A DNA stretch of 64,000 bases from Candidatus Pacearchaeota archaeon. GTDB lineage: Archaea; Nanobdellota; Nanobdellia; UBA10117; JAFCGI01. The stretch spans positions 65,423 through 129,422 of the forward strand of contig JAFCGI010000001.1 in NCBI GenBank assembly GCA_017608235.1. The letters run 5' to 3'. Under the pieces are notes generated by a model. That model saw only the letters and a program-made list of their open reading frames with translations. It was not told the origin of the DNA and made no database searches. The translations under genes were made by a program, and so were the position numbers. Shown piece after piece: positions 1 through 10,106 of the stretch (within the stretch, counting starts at the first letter, position 1; the number at the start of each line of letters is the position of its first letter).

Positions 1-2
1 CC

Positions 3-326
3 AAAATTGGAAATAATACTATTATTAATACATCTGCAATAGTTGAACACGAGTGTGTGGTGGGTGATCATGCCCATGTTGCACCAGGCACAAATATTGC
101 AGGCAGAGTAACTATTGATAGTGGAGCTTTTGTAGGTATAGGTTCTACAGTTATTCAAGGTATTAAAATAGGTAAATATTCTGTTGTAGGAGCGGGATCT
201 ATAGTTATTAATGATATTCCGTCTGAGGTTGTTGCCGTAGGTACGCCTTGCAAAATTATCAAAAAAATTAATGAAAATATTTGGTTTGGTGAGCAGCAAG
301 CACATGAAATTAAAGAGGATACATAA
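3..326 (+). CDS. NeuD-like sugar O-acyltransferase, left-handed beta-helix (5' end outside window)
   Basis: The frame stays open upstream of the listed start to the window edge (KIGNNTIINTSAIVEHECVVGDHAHVAPG...). Hexapeptide repeats and the NeuD-like ending VAVGTPCKIIKKI. Confidence 0.75.
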   Translation, partial: KIGNNTIINTSAIVEHECVVGDHAHVAPGTNIAGRVTIDSGAFVGIGSTVIQGIKIGKYSVVGAGSIVINDIPSEVVAVGTPCKIIKKINENIWFGEQQAHEIKEDT

Positions 327-328
327 AA

Positions 329-1165
329 ATGATATATATTTCTACGTGTTGTTTGAGAGATAATCGAGATATACTTAGAGTTTTGCAAGTATATGAGGAA
401 GCGGGCATTAAAAATGTAGAATTAGGATCTGTGCATACTTATTTTCCAAATTTGGATATTCTTTTAGATTTTAATTTTAATTATTTAATTCATAATTATT
501 TTCCGCCTAGTAAGGAAAGTTTTAATTTTAATCTTGCATCAAAAAATCAAGATATAAAGATTAAAAGTATAAATTTAGCTAAAAGAGCAATTGACTTATG
601 TAAAAAAATAAGATCTCCTTTGTATTCCTTTCATGCAGGATTTAGATTAGATCCTTTGCGATTGGGAGAAAAATTTGTAGGAAATATTATACCTTATGAT
701 GAGGCTATTAGCATATTCGAAGAAAGTTTACGGATAATATGTAATTATGCAAAAGCTGTGAATATTAAATTAGCTATCGAGCCAAATGTTGTATCCGCCT
801 TTAATGTGATTGATGAAACTGATAGTATACTTTTATTAACAAGAGAAGAGGAAATATCTAGCTTTTTAAGTAAGTTAGCTTATGATAATTTAGGCCTTTT
901 ATTAGATATAGGACATACGCAGGTTTCTGCTAATTTTCTTAAGTTTGATAAGGATATTTTTTTTGATGGATTATTATCTAGAGCATTTGTTATACATATA
1001 CATGATAATAACAGCGTAGATGATCAGCACTTGGCTTTAAATAAGAGTTCATGGGGATTGTATAAGGTTAGATATTGTAAGAATATACCTATTATTTTAG
1101 AGAGTCAGAATTTATCCATCCAACAAATTTTTAAAAATATAGATTTAATAGAAAATAATATGTAG
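329..1165 (+). CDS. sugar phosphate isomerase/epimerase-like TIM-barrel protein (AP endonuclease family 2 fold)
   Basis: YSFHAGFRLDP, LAIEPNV, LLLDIGHTQVS and HIHDNN metal-site-like motifs along the barrel. Sits 2 nt after the NeuD-like gene. Confidence 0.7.
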   Translation: MIYISTCCLRDNRDILRVLQVYEEAGIKNVELGSVHTYFPNLDILLDFNFNYLIHNYFPPSKESFNFNLASKNQDIKIKSINLAKRAIDLCKKIRSPLYSFHAGFRLDPLRLGEKFVGNIIPYDEAISIFEESLRIICNYAKAVNIKLAIEPNVVSAFNVIDETDSILLLTREEEISSFLSKLAYDNLGLLLDIGHTQVSANFLKFDKDIFFDGLLSRAFVIHIHDNNSVDDQHLALNKSSWGLYKVRYCKNIPIILESQNLSIQQIFKNIDLIENNM

Positions 1166-2752
1166 CTATTTCATGCTTTTTTTTATTAATTTAATGATTT
1201 TTTTTGTTGGACCAGCCAAGTTATTGCTATTTGGACTTAATTTATAAGATCTCTTTTTATTATTTATTATTTTTTTAAATTCATGTTCTAGTTTTTTTTT
1301 ATTATATACAGAAGGTATTCCTAATTTCTCATAATTTCTAATGATTTTTTTATTGATAGGAGATTTATTTTTTTGTTTGTTATATATTATGGCTGGCGTA
1401 CTAATCATTAGGGCTTCTAAACAAGTAGTTGACCATCCAGTGAACATTATTTCAGCATGTTTTAATAATGAATAAAAATCAATATTACTATCATCAATTA
1501 TTTTAATATTTTTAATGCTGCCATATTTTTTCTTTTCTTCCTTAGGATGTATTTTTAATATTATTTTTATTTTGAAAGACTTTGCGATATCTACAATATC
1601 TATTATATTTTTTATAGACCATATTGGCTGTGTACAAATAACTATATATTTTTCATTTGTATGCATATTTAAGTGTTTTTTAACTTCTTTTTTTGATTTG
1701 AGATGAGAAATATTATCCCATTGAGGGTTCCCATAAACACATATTTTTTTATTTTTATTAATAGAATTTATTAATTCTTTTTGTTTTTTATCCCAAACAA
1801 CAATATTATCTGGAATTAAGAAGTTTCCTAAATCATAATAAGAATTGAAATCTGAAGTTAATAGTACAGGGATAATACTTATTGTTTTAATGTTTTTATT
1901 TTTGGCTGCATAAAAAAAACTATTTTCGATAAATCTTCTAATTTTTCCACCAATGAGAACTTTTATTTTATATCTTGAATAAATTTTATTTGCTATTTTT
2001 ATGTAAGCAATGTTTTGTGGAAGATATCTAGTGAATACTTTTTTTATTGAGGGTGAACTATATTTTAAGATATTTTTGTTATCATAGTAAAATATTTTTT
2101 TAATTTTTCTAATATTTTTTTTATAGAAATTTTCGAATTTATCTATATCTTCTAAAAGTTCTTTTTTTAATTCTGAATTTAGTAAGTTTTCTATAAATAA
2201 TATATTACAAAATTTATATTTATGTAATTTATTTAGAAAACCCCATGATTTTGATTTTAATGGCAATATTACAATGAATTCTTTTTTTTGTTTATTTAAT
2301 TCGTCAAATATATTAAAGAAAGTCTTGAAATAAGAAGGATCTGTACAAATAAAACCCATGTCTATTTTTTTTGGTTTGCAGATTTTATTTTTGATGTTAC
2401 AATCTATTAAGTTAATTTCATAATTATCTCTTTTTTCTTTAAAATTAAGTATCACATAATAATATATTGTTCGCATTAGAAATAAATAAAGGAATATTTT
2501 TTTTTTAAACTCATTTTTTTCTAAACTTAATACCTTTATGATATTACTTATATTAATATCGTATCCTAGTAATCGATATTTAATTATATCAATTAGATCT
2601 ATATTATTATATTTTAGATTTAATTTATTTTTTAAATCCTGTATTATTTTTTCACAATTTGAGATTATTTCTTGTTTATTTTGTTTTAAGACTTTATCTT
2701 CATCTAAAAAATATGATTTTAAATTATTAATAATTGTCATTAGCTGAGTCAA
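1166..2752 (-). CDS. GT-B-like capsule/CDP-glycerol-type transferase family protein
   Basis: C-terminal ILKIHPKE...LLKHAEIMFTGWSTTCLEALMISTPAIIYN, typical of GT-B/CDP-glycerol transferase-like folds. Stop codon abuts the stop of the convergent gene. Confidence 0.55.
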   Translation of the reverse strand: MTQLMTIINNLKSYFLDEDKVLKQNKQEIISNCEKIIQDLKNKLNLKYNNIDLIDIIKYRLLGYDINISNIIKVLSLEKNEFKKKIFLYLFLMRTIYYYVILNFKEKRDNYEINLIDCNIKNKICKPKKIDMGFICTDPSYFKTFFNIFDELNKQKKEFIVILPLKSKSWGFLNKLHKYKFCNILFIENLLNSELKKELLEDIDKFENFYKKNIRKIKKIFYYDNKNILKYSSPSIKKVFTRYLPQNIAYIKIANKIYSRYKIKVLIGGKIRRFIENSFFYAAKNKNIKTISIIPVLLTSDFNSYYDLGNFLIPDNIVVWDKKQKELINSINKNKKICVYGNPQWDNISHLKSKKEVKKHLNMHTNEKYIVICTQPIWSIKNIIDIVDIAKSFKIKIILKIHPKEEKKKYGSIKNIKIIDDSNIDFYSLLKHAEIMFTGWSTTCLEALMISTPAIIYNKQKNKSPINKKIIRNYEKLGIPSVYNKKKLEHEFKKIINNKKRSYKLSPNSNNLAGPTKKIIKLIKKSMK

Positions 2753-2781
2753 GAGAGTAACTTATAAAAAATTACTTATTT

Positions 2782-3414
2782 TTATTTTCTTTCGACAGTT
2801 TCGATATTATGTCTAACTTTAATTATTTTATTGCTAGCATAAAATCCTCTTAAACTTGCATGGGGGTATATGAGATTATTTTTTCCAATAAGTGTGCCAG
2901 GATTTGTTTCAACTGCGCATCCAGTACTAGTTTTGTCTCCAAGGATTGCTCCAAATTTTTTTAATCCTGTGTCAAATATTTTTTCATTAATTTTTATTTT
3001 TACTGGCGACGGATCTATTTTTAGATTTGACAATATTGTACTTGCACCAAGATTAACTCCATCACCAATTATACTATCTCCTATATAGCTAAGATGTGCG
3101 GCATGACTATTATCCATCATAACAGCATTTTTCATTTCAGATCTGACTACACAATTATCACCGATAATCACATTGCCTCTTAAATAAGAACAACTTCTTA
3201 TCTCACAATTTTTGCCAATAAGGCATGGAGGTTTTATAACTGCTCCCTGCTCAATAACTGTTCCTTCTTCAATAACTATGTCATTTGTTCTTTTTTTAAT
3301 AAACTCTGCTATTTTTGGAATTGCTTCCCATATATAATTAATATCTTTGAATAACTCTTTAAATTTCTCATTTGAGAAAAAATATTGCGCTTTTAAAAAT
3401 TCTAAATTTTCCAT
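2782..3414 (-). CDS. stand-alone GlmU C-terminal-like left-handed beta-helix acetyltransferase
   Basis: VIEEGTVIEQGAVIKPPCLIGKNCEIRSCSYLRGNVIIGDNCVV...NPGTLIGKNNLIYPHASLRG; no nucleotidyltransferase domain. Confidence 0.7.
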   Translation of the reverse strand: MENLEFLKAQYFFSNEKFKELFKDINYIWEAIPKIAEFIKKRTNDIVIEEGTVIEQGAVIKPPCLIGKNCEIRSCSYLRGNVIIGDNCVVRSEMKNAVMMDNSHAAHLSYIGDSIIGDGVNLGASTILSNLKIDPSPVKIKINEKIFDTGLKKFGAILGDKTSTGCAVETNPGTLIGKNNLIYPHASLRGFYASNKIIKVRHNIETVERK

Positions 3415-3476
3415 TTTAACTTTTAATTATTTAAAATTATAGTTATTTAAGTTTTTTCTAAAGGTAAAGAATAATA

Positions 3477-4751
3477 TTATCTATTTGATATCTTTTTCGA
3501 AAAATATAAAGATAATCCAAATCCAAGATAATTAGATATTATTAGAGATATTATTGCGCCCATTATCCCAAATAAAGGAATTAATAATGCAAATAATCCT
3601 AATTTTGATAAATCTATATATAAATTTAATTTGAAGATACTTTTTGTCTTTTTTTGAGATATTAAAAATTGATTAAATATATGTGTAGGGATTGTAAATA
3701 AGTATGATAAAAATAATAGTTGCGCATAGATAATTGCAGAGTTATAGTTTAATGGAAATAAAAATCTTATTATATATGGACTTAATAAAATTCCAATCAA
3801 TATTATTGTGATTGAAAATAGTATTATATATATTAATTTACCTCTCAAAAATTTGTATGTAGCACTCTTATCTTTTACTAAGGATAATTTGGGCAATATC
3901 ATCTTTGTTATGGGTTTTATAATTAGTCTAATTTGGCTTGGAAATGCTAATGTAATGGTATATATGGCTAATGTTTTAAATCCAAGTAAATATGCAAGAA
4001 TTATTTTATCTGCATGTGATGTTATAAGAGGAATGAGTGTGATTAAATTAATTTTAAACCCAAATTTGAATAATTCAGGATCTTTTTGACTTTTGATAAT
4101 TTCATTAATAAATTTTTTCTTAATTTTTATATAGAAGAATAGTCCGCTAATTGATGTTGCTGAAATATATGTTAAAATAATAATTAGTATGTCTTTAGTT
4201 AAAATTATTGAACTTATTAAAAATAAATGAATTATAATAAAATGGGATGTGAGGTATTTTGAATATAAATTAAATTTTTGTTTTGCTTGCAAGTAAAAAA
4301 ATCCACTTTGTAAAGAATAAATAAATGGAAAAAATAAAGCTGCTAATAATAAATATATCCAAGAATTTGAAGTATTACCTATATTTAGAATTTTGAAATA
4401 AATACTAAGTATAATTAATGCTATAGATCCCATAATCGACCATTTTATTTTTATTAGTGTAGTGTCTATTAGAGATTTATCATATGATCTAGCTGCAGAT
4501 TGAACTAAAGCAGTATCCATTCCAGGTAATGCAAATATAGCAAGTGTCTCTAAGATTACAATAAAGAATTGGTATTCCCCAAATATACTTTGAGACATGG
4601 TTCTTGTAAATATAATTGTTACTAAGATTGCTAGAATTGATTTTGAAATAAGAGGTATACTAGTAAATATTCCTTGTTTTGTAAATTCTAAAATATTAAT
4701 TCCAAAATGATTATTTAATCTTAAAATGAGATTATTTATTTTTTCTTTCAT
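3477..4751 (-). CDS. oligosaccharide flippase (Wzx/MATE-like polysaccharide exporter)
   Basis: About 12 hydrophobic segments; N-terminal SKSILAILVTIIFTRTMSQSIFGEYQF is typical of Wzx/PST flippases. Confidence 0.8.
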   Translation of the reverse strand: MKEKINNLILRLNNHFGINILEFTKQGIFTSIPLISKSILAILVTIIFTRTMSQSIFGEYQFFIVILETLAIFALPGMDTALVQSAARSYDKSLIDTTLIKIKWSIMGSIALIILSIYFKILNIGNTSNSWIYLLLAALFFPFIYSLQSGFFYLQAKQKFNLYSKYLTSHFIIIHLFLISSIILTKDILIIILTYISATSISGLFFYIKIKKKFINEIIKSQKDPELFKFGFKINLITLIPLITSHADKIILAYLLGFKTLAIYTITLAFPSQIRLIIKPITKMILPKLSLVKDKSATYKFLRGKLIYIILFSITIILIGILLSPYIIRFLFPLNYNSAIIYAQLLFLSYLFTIPTHIFNQFLISQKKTKSIFKLNLYIDLSKLGLFALLIPLFGIMGAIISLIISNYLGFGLSLYFSKKISNR

Positions 4752-6649
4752 ATATTAGTTAATATTTTTTGAATTAGATTAATTACTCTATTGGTTGATT
4801 TGCCATCAATACCATACATATAGTCTTTTAGAAATTTAGTCCTGCCTATTTTTAATTTATCTTTTATTTTTTTATTATATAATGTCATTTCGAGGCCATC
4901 AATTATATTTTTAAATTCATATACCCCATATCCAGCACCATATTCGACAAAAGGTAATGTACATCTTTTAAATAAATCAATAATTAATACAGGTTTATTA
5001 AGATACATAGCTTCTATGGCTACTGTTGAAGATACAGTAATTAATAAATCACATACATATAATAATTCAAATAGATTTATATTATGAATTAATTTTACAT
5101 TTTCAGATTCTATAATCCTTTTTTTTAATTTAGGAATGTTTGCATTTGGATGTGCTTTAAAAATTAGCTGTATTTTATTTTTATTAACATACATACTTAA
5201 AATTTTAAAAATTCTATTTTCATTCTCCAAAAATTTACTAGCATATATTATAATTTTTCTTTTTGGATCTAAATTAAATTTTTTGCATATATCTTTTTTA
5301 TTAAATTTGTTATATTTTGTTAGCTCATCATATCTTGGTTGGCCAGTAATTATAATTTTTTCTTCTGGATAATTGCATTGTTTTAATAGTATTTTTTTTG
5401 CATAATTTCCACTTACACACTTATAATTTGGCAAGGGTCTCCACAAGAAATTATTTTTATCTAATGCACGTTTAGATTTTATATGTCTATGTATACATGT
5501 TATTGGATTGATTAATTCATGTTGCAGCGCAATTATTTTTATCTTTTTATCTTTTTTCGAATTTACTATTAATCCCTTACCATAATAATTATCTTCGTGA
5601 TCTATTAAGAATAGTTTATTTTTATTTTCTTTTAATATGTTTTTAGTAATACCTAATACATCTCCAATGAAATATGATAATGATTCGAAAATTAAATTAA
5701 ATCTATCTTCTATAAAATTATAAATATTTATTCCTTTGTAATTTAATGATTTTTTAAAATTTTTATTTCTTTTTAAGATTTTTAATTTTTCTTTTAAGAA
5801 TTTAGCAACTTTAATGCTATCTGATATAACTTCATAATTATAATATTGGCTAATATGTTCAATATCTTTATAATTTTTAAAATAAGTTTTATTTAAAGAT
5901 TCTACTTTCCATAATCTATCATATTCAATTATTTTATTACTTATTTTTTTATTATCTAAATTTTTACTTATTTCCCCCCAAAAAATATTATTTTTTTTAT
6001 TTCCATATGAAAAACGATCGCTTGATAGCATTATTATTTTTTTATTTATTTTTTTACTTTTAAAATATCTAAGAATAAATCGCAATATCTGTCTTAGAAT
6101 TATATATGTTCTTATTAAAAATAAATTATTTTTTAGTTTTTTACCAATATTTATTTTTTTATTGTATATATTTAGATTTTGAATTTCTATATTTTTATTT
6201 TGGCATATTTTTATTACTAAATTATAAAATAATTTATTATTATTTTTTATTATTACTTTTTTAGGCTTATATTTGCTAATAAAATAATTTATTGCATCTA
6301 TATAATACAGTATTTTACTCGTCGGCGTAAAATAATCTAGTGTCCAAGTTCCCGAATAAATTAAATACTCAATAAAATACCAAAGAGTTTGTTTTTTATA
6401 AACCAACATTTCTTTTATTGATTTTCCATTTATTATTTTTTTATTAGACCAGTTTTGTAACCAATTTAAACCATAGAGATATTTTGTTTCTTTAAGATTT
6501 TTATCAAATTCTTCTAAATAAGTTATGTTAGTTTTTTTTTTACTATTAAATTCTTGAATAATTATGCATAGATTTTTATTTTTCTTAAAAAACTTTTCTA
6601 GATCAGAATAGTCTTTTAAATTATCTATAAATAATATTGTTTTTTTCAT
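4748..6649 (-). CDS. GT-B-like capsule polysaccharide biosynthesis protein
   Basis: IIIYASKFLENENR...LIFKAHPNAN...LLYVCDLLITVSSTVAIEAMYLNKPVLIID motif; 4-bp overlap with the flippase gene. Confidence 0.6.
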   Translation of the reverse strand: MKKTILFIDNLKDYSDLEKFFKKNKNLCIIIQEFNSKKKTNITYLEEFDKNLKETKYLYGLNWLQNWSNKKIINGKSIKEMLVYKKQTLWYFIEYLIYSGTWTLDYFTPTSKILYYIDAINYFISKYKPKKVIIKNNNKLFYNLVIKICQNKNIEIQNLNIYNKKINIGKKLKNNLFLIRTYIILRQILRFILRYFKSKKINKKIIMLSSDRFSYGNKKNNIFWGEISKNLDNKKISNKIIEYDRLWKVESLNKTYFKNYKDIEHISQYYNYEVISDSIKVAKFLKEKLKILKRNKNFKKSLNYKGINIYNFIEDRFNLIFESLSYFIGDVLGITKNILKENKNKLFLIDHEDNYYGKGLIVNSKKDKKIKIIALQHELINPITCIHRHIKSKRALDKNNFLWRPLPNYKCVSGNYAKKILLKQCNYPEEKIIITGQPRYDELTKYNKFNKKDICKKFNLDPKRKIIIYASKFLENENRIFKILSMYVNKNKIQLIFKAHPNANIPKLKKRIIESENVKLIHNINLFELLYVCDLLITVSSTVAIEAMYLNKPVLIIDLFKRCTLPFVEYGAGYGVYEFKNIIDGLEMTLYNKKIKDKLKIGRTKFLKDYMYGIDGKSTNRVINLIQKILTNI

Positions 6650-6650
6650 T

Positions 6651-7397
6651 TTATTTTTTATAAATCATCATTTTGTGATCGGAAAGTAATGTAAATATAC
6701 TAAATTTACTTAGTAATAGATCTATTTTTTTGCATACATTTAAAATTTTTTTTTGTATGTTTTTTTTATTTCTTTTTCCTAAAAAATATTCACTTATCCA
6801 AAATAAATAATAGCCAGAAAACATAGTTCCTCTAATTTTTAGTATTTTAAAACCGATTTTTAGCAAGTATTTTTTTTGTTTATGAAATGTTCTCTCAGCT
6901 TTATAATTTAATTTTTTATTTTTCTTAAATGTAGGTGCAGATTCTATCATAAATAATATTCCTCCTGGTTTAAGAAACTTGTAAATCTTTTTTATAGCGT
7001 TGATCCAATCATTATATCTTGTTAGATGTTGTAAACTAGTTATAGAGATTACTAGATCAAATTCGTTTTTTTTGAAATTAATTTTTTGTGCAGGTTTTCT
7101 TATAAATTTTATTTTAACTTTTCTTTTATTAGCTAATATTTTAGCATTTTTTATACATTCATCACTTATGTCAACTCCAGTAACATTATTTCTTTTTTTT
7201 GCTAATTTTATAGCCCATTTACCATATCCGCAACCCAAATCAAGAATTTTTAAATTTTTAAAGTTAATTTCATTTTTAAAAATATTCCATTTTAAATAAT
7301 CGCTATAGTCATATAAATTTGTATGTATGGTGCCACTCGCTTTTAATCCGTATTTTTTTATTCTATGATTCCAGTATGTTCTTTCATTAATTTCCAT
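6651..7397 (-). CDS. class I SAM-dependent methyltransferase
   Basis: LKILDLGCGYGKWAIKLAKK, VTGVDISDECIKNA, FDLVISITSLQHL. Start moved to an internal Met (7397) so it no longer overlaps the upstream gene. Confidence 0.8.
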   Translation of the reverse strand: MEINERTYWNHRIKKYGLKASGTIHTNLYDYSDYLKWNIFKNEINFKNLKILDLGCGYGKWAIKLAKKRNNVTGVDISDECIKNAKILANKRKVKIKFIRKPAQKINFKKNEFDLVISITSLQHLTRYNDWINAIKKIYKFLKPGGILFMIESAPTFKKNKKLNYKAERTFHKQKKYLLKIGFKILKIRGTMFSGYYLFWISEYFLGKRNKKNIQKKILNVCKKIDLLLSKFSIFTLLSDHKMMIYKK

Positions 7398-7398
7398 A

Positions 7399-8118
7399 TT
7401 ATTTTTTTGCAATTACTATTAAGTCTTTTGCTAAACCTCTAAAACTTTTTTTATTTGTTAACCACAGCTCAATAGATAGTAATATTTTTTTTGGAAGAAA
7501 TAATGTATTTAATCTTCCAGGAAAATATGCTAATGGATAGATTTCTATTAATTTGTATTTTGTTTGCTTTAATAGTTTTTTTATATCATAAATGCTCATA
7601 GTGTTAATTACTTTTTGTTTAAATATTTTTTTTCTAATAAAAAATTGAAAACCAATTATGCTAGAACGATTCATATGTATATTAAAAATAAGATACCCAT
7701 TTTCTTTTAATAGATCTCGCAATCTTAATAATATCTCTTTTTTTAACTTATATTCGGCATTTAAAAAAAATCTCCATGCTGTTATCAAATCAAATCTTTT
7801 ATTAATTTTTGTTTTGGATATATTTTTGTTAAGAAATTTTATATTTTTATATTTTTTTTTAGCTATTTTTAACATGTCTCTAGATATATCTACTCCAATA
7901 GTTAATTTAGAATACTTATCTATTATTTTTGTTATTCTTCCAGTACCGCAAGCAAAATCTAAAAAATTACTAATTTTACCATTATAATATTTTTTTATAA
8001 TTTTTTTTATAATTTTTTTTTCGATTTCAAATATAAAATTTTCAAATTTATTATTTAATTTTTTATCATAACTAGTACCAATGTTACATCCAATATGAGA
8101 TTTACTATATGATTTCAT
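7399..8118 (-). CDS. class I SAM-dependent methyltransferase
   Basis: ISNFLDFACGTGRITKIIDKY, TIGVDISRDMLKIAKKKY. Internal Met at 8118 gives a 4-bp ATGA overlap with the upstream gene. Confidence 0.8.
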   Translation of the reverse strand: MKSYSKSHIGCNIGTSYDKKLNNKFENFIFEIEKKIIKKIIKKYYNGKISNFLDFACGTGRITKIIDKYSKLTIGVDISRDMLKIAKKKYKNIKFLNKNISKTKINKRFDLITAWRFFLNAEYKLKKEILLRLRDLLKENGYLIFNIHMNRSSIIGFQFFIRKKIFKQKVINTMSIYDIKKLLKQTKYKLIEIYPLAYFPGRLNTLFLPKKILLSIELWLTNKKSFRGLAKDLIVIAKK

Positions 8119-8906
8119 AGTTCTTTTAATTCTTTTTCTATTATTTTTTTCCACCAAATTTTAATTAGCAAGTTCTCCTTTTTTAAGGAATATAAGTATT
8201 TTTTTAAATAATATTTTTTTGCATAAGTTAAATATTTATTATTGAGTTTTTGATTTGCATATTTAAAATAATAATTTATAATTGTTTTTTCAAAGTTTAG
8301 TTTAGTATTATAAATTAGTCTATATATTAATGGAGGGTATTTTATAGCATATATTAGATATACTAAATCAAAATAGCAACTGCCCATAATATTGCAAGTT
8401 TTGATAGGAAACATATATTGTGATGGACTGAAATCTATTAAATATATTTTATTTTTTTTAATTAATATGTTAGAATTACATAAATCTGTTAATAATGCTA
8501 CGTTTAATCCATTTATTTTACTATGATAAATTGTCTTAGTATCATTTAATTTTAGATTTTTATGTAAAAACACTAATTCACGTACTAATATTTTTAATAT
8601 TTTTAATATTTTTTTTTTATTTGAAAAAAAGATATTATTATTTATAAGTAAGAATTTTTTTATCTCTGTAGTATTTGGAATATATTCAAAGATAATTTTA
8701 TTTTTATTTATTTTTAATGGTTTTGGAGTATTTACAAATTTATTTTTTTTTAAAATATTATATATTTTTTTACTCTTTTTGAACTCGCTTGTTATTAGAC
8801 TCTTAGGATATTTTGAATAATATTTTTTTATAAAGTAAAATTTATTATTATTTTTAATTATATATGTTTTACTTATTCTTTGTTTTTGACTACTAATTAT
8901 TTTCAT
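8115..8906 (-). CDS. aminoglycoside phosphotransferase/choline kinase-like protein, altered catalytic loop
   Basis: ALLTDLCNSNILIKKNKIYLIDFSPSQ resembles the HGDLHxxNIL...IDFxxS pattern of APH-like kinases, but the HG before the Asp is replaced by LT. Confidence 0.5.
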   Translation of the reverse strand: MKIISSQKQRISKTYIIKNNNKFYFIKKYYSKYPKSLITSEFKKSKKIYNILKKNKFVNTPKPLKINKNKIIFEYIPNTTEIKKFLLINNNIFFSNKKKILKILKILVRELVFLHKNLKLNDTKTIYHSKINGLNVALLTDLCNSNILIKKNKIYLIDFSPSQYMFPIKTCNIMGSCYFDLVYLIYAIKYPPLIYRLIYNTKLNFEKTIINYYFKYANQKLNNKYLTYAKKYYLKKYLYSLKKENLLIKIWWKKIIEKELKEL

Positions 8907-10089
8907 TTTTAAGAGTTTTATTAATTATTTTGCTTATTTTGCTTAAATCTTTTTTATTTAGATTTGTATAAAATGGAATATTAATTATTTTTTTTGAAAT
9001 TTTTTTTGAATTTGGAAATTTAGAATTACTATTAAAATATTTTTTAGTATTTGGAATATAGTAATTAAATGTAGTACCTATATTAATTCTTTGTTTTCTA
9101 AATAAATGAATAACTCTAGATCTATTTTTTACTAAAAGGTTATAATGTGAGTGGTTTATTTTTTTATGTATTTTTGATTTATTAGTATATTGTTTACTAA
9201 TAAATTTATTATAGTAATTTTCTATTTTTTTTCTTTTCTTAAGTATTTCTTCAATTTTTTTTAATTGTTCTAATCCCACTTTAGCTTGTAAATTTGTCAG
9301 GAAAGTAAAATTATCAGATGGTAAATTTATTTTATTTAAATTCCAATTTTCAAATTTGGTTTTTCTTTTAAAGAATGAAGATTTATTTCTAAATTTTTGA
9401 ATTAAACCATATAACGCGTTATTATATATTAATGGACTTGCTAATAGTAATGCTAAAATTTTTAATTTCTTTTTAAATGGAGCTTTTTTAAATTTTTTAT
9501 TCCTATATTTTTTTATTTTTTCAAAATACTCTTTATTGTTTGTAACCACTATCCCACCATCAAATGTAGTTATTTGTTTTGATATGTTAAAACTAAAAAA
9601 AGCTAAATCACCTAAAGTTCCTATTTTTTTATTATTTATTTCAGATAATAAGCCTAAACAAGCATCCTCAATTATTAATATATTATTCCCAACTATTTTT
9701 CTAATTGCTATAATATCCATGGGATATCCATACATATGAGTAGGAATTATAACTTTAGTATTTTTACTAATATTTTCCTTAATTTTTGTGAGTTCCATGT
9801 TGAAATTTTTTTTATTGATATCTATAAATACGGGCTTATTATTAGATAGAACTACAGCATTTGGCACTACAATGCAAGTATATGCAGGCATTAATATTTC
9901 TTTATTATTTATTTTAAGTGCTTTGAGAATTGAAAAAAGCCCAGATCTTCCATATGGAAAAGATATAGCATATTTTGCACCTATTTTATTAGCAAATTTT
10001 TGTTCAAATTCTCTGACAGCATTATTATTAAATTTAAATATAGCTAATATTTCTGAAAGTCCTATATCTGGTTTGATTATTGGATACAT
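8893..10089 (-). CDS. DegT/DnrJ/EryC1/StrS-family PLP aminotransferase
   Basis: YAISFPYGRSGLFSILKAL, ILIIEDACLGLLSEINNKKIGTLGDLAFFSFNISKQITTFDGGIVVTNN. Confidence 0.85.
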   Translation of the reverse strand: MYPIIKPDIGLSEILAIFKFNNNAVREFEQKFANKIGAKYAISFPYGRSGLFSILKALKINNKEILMPAYTCIVVPNAVVLSNNKPVFIDINKKNFNMELTKIKENISKNTKVIIPTHMYGYPMDIIAIRKIVGNNILIIEDACLGLLSEINNKKIGTLGDLAFFSFNISKQITTFDGGIVVTNNKEYFEKIKKYRNKKFKKAPFKKKLKILALLLASPLIYNNALYGLIQKFRNKSSFFKRKTKFENWNLNKINLPSDNFTFLTNLQAKVGLEQLKKIEEILKKRKKIENYYNKFISKQYTNKSKIHKKINHSHYNLLVKNRSRVIHLFRKQRINIGTTFNYYIPNTKKYFNSNSKFPNSKKISKKIINIPFYTNLNKKDLSKISKIINKTLKNENN

Positions 10090-10106
10090 TTTTTATTAAA
10101 TGGTTA

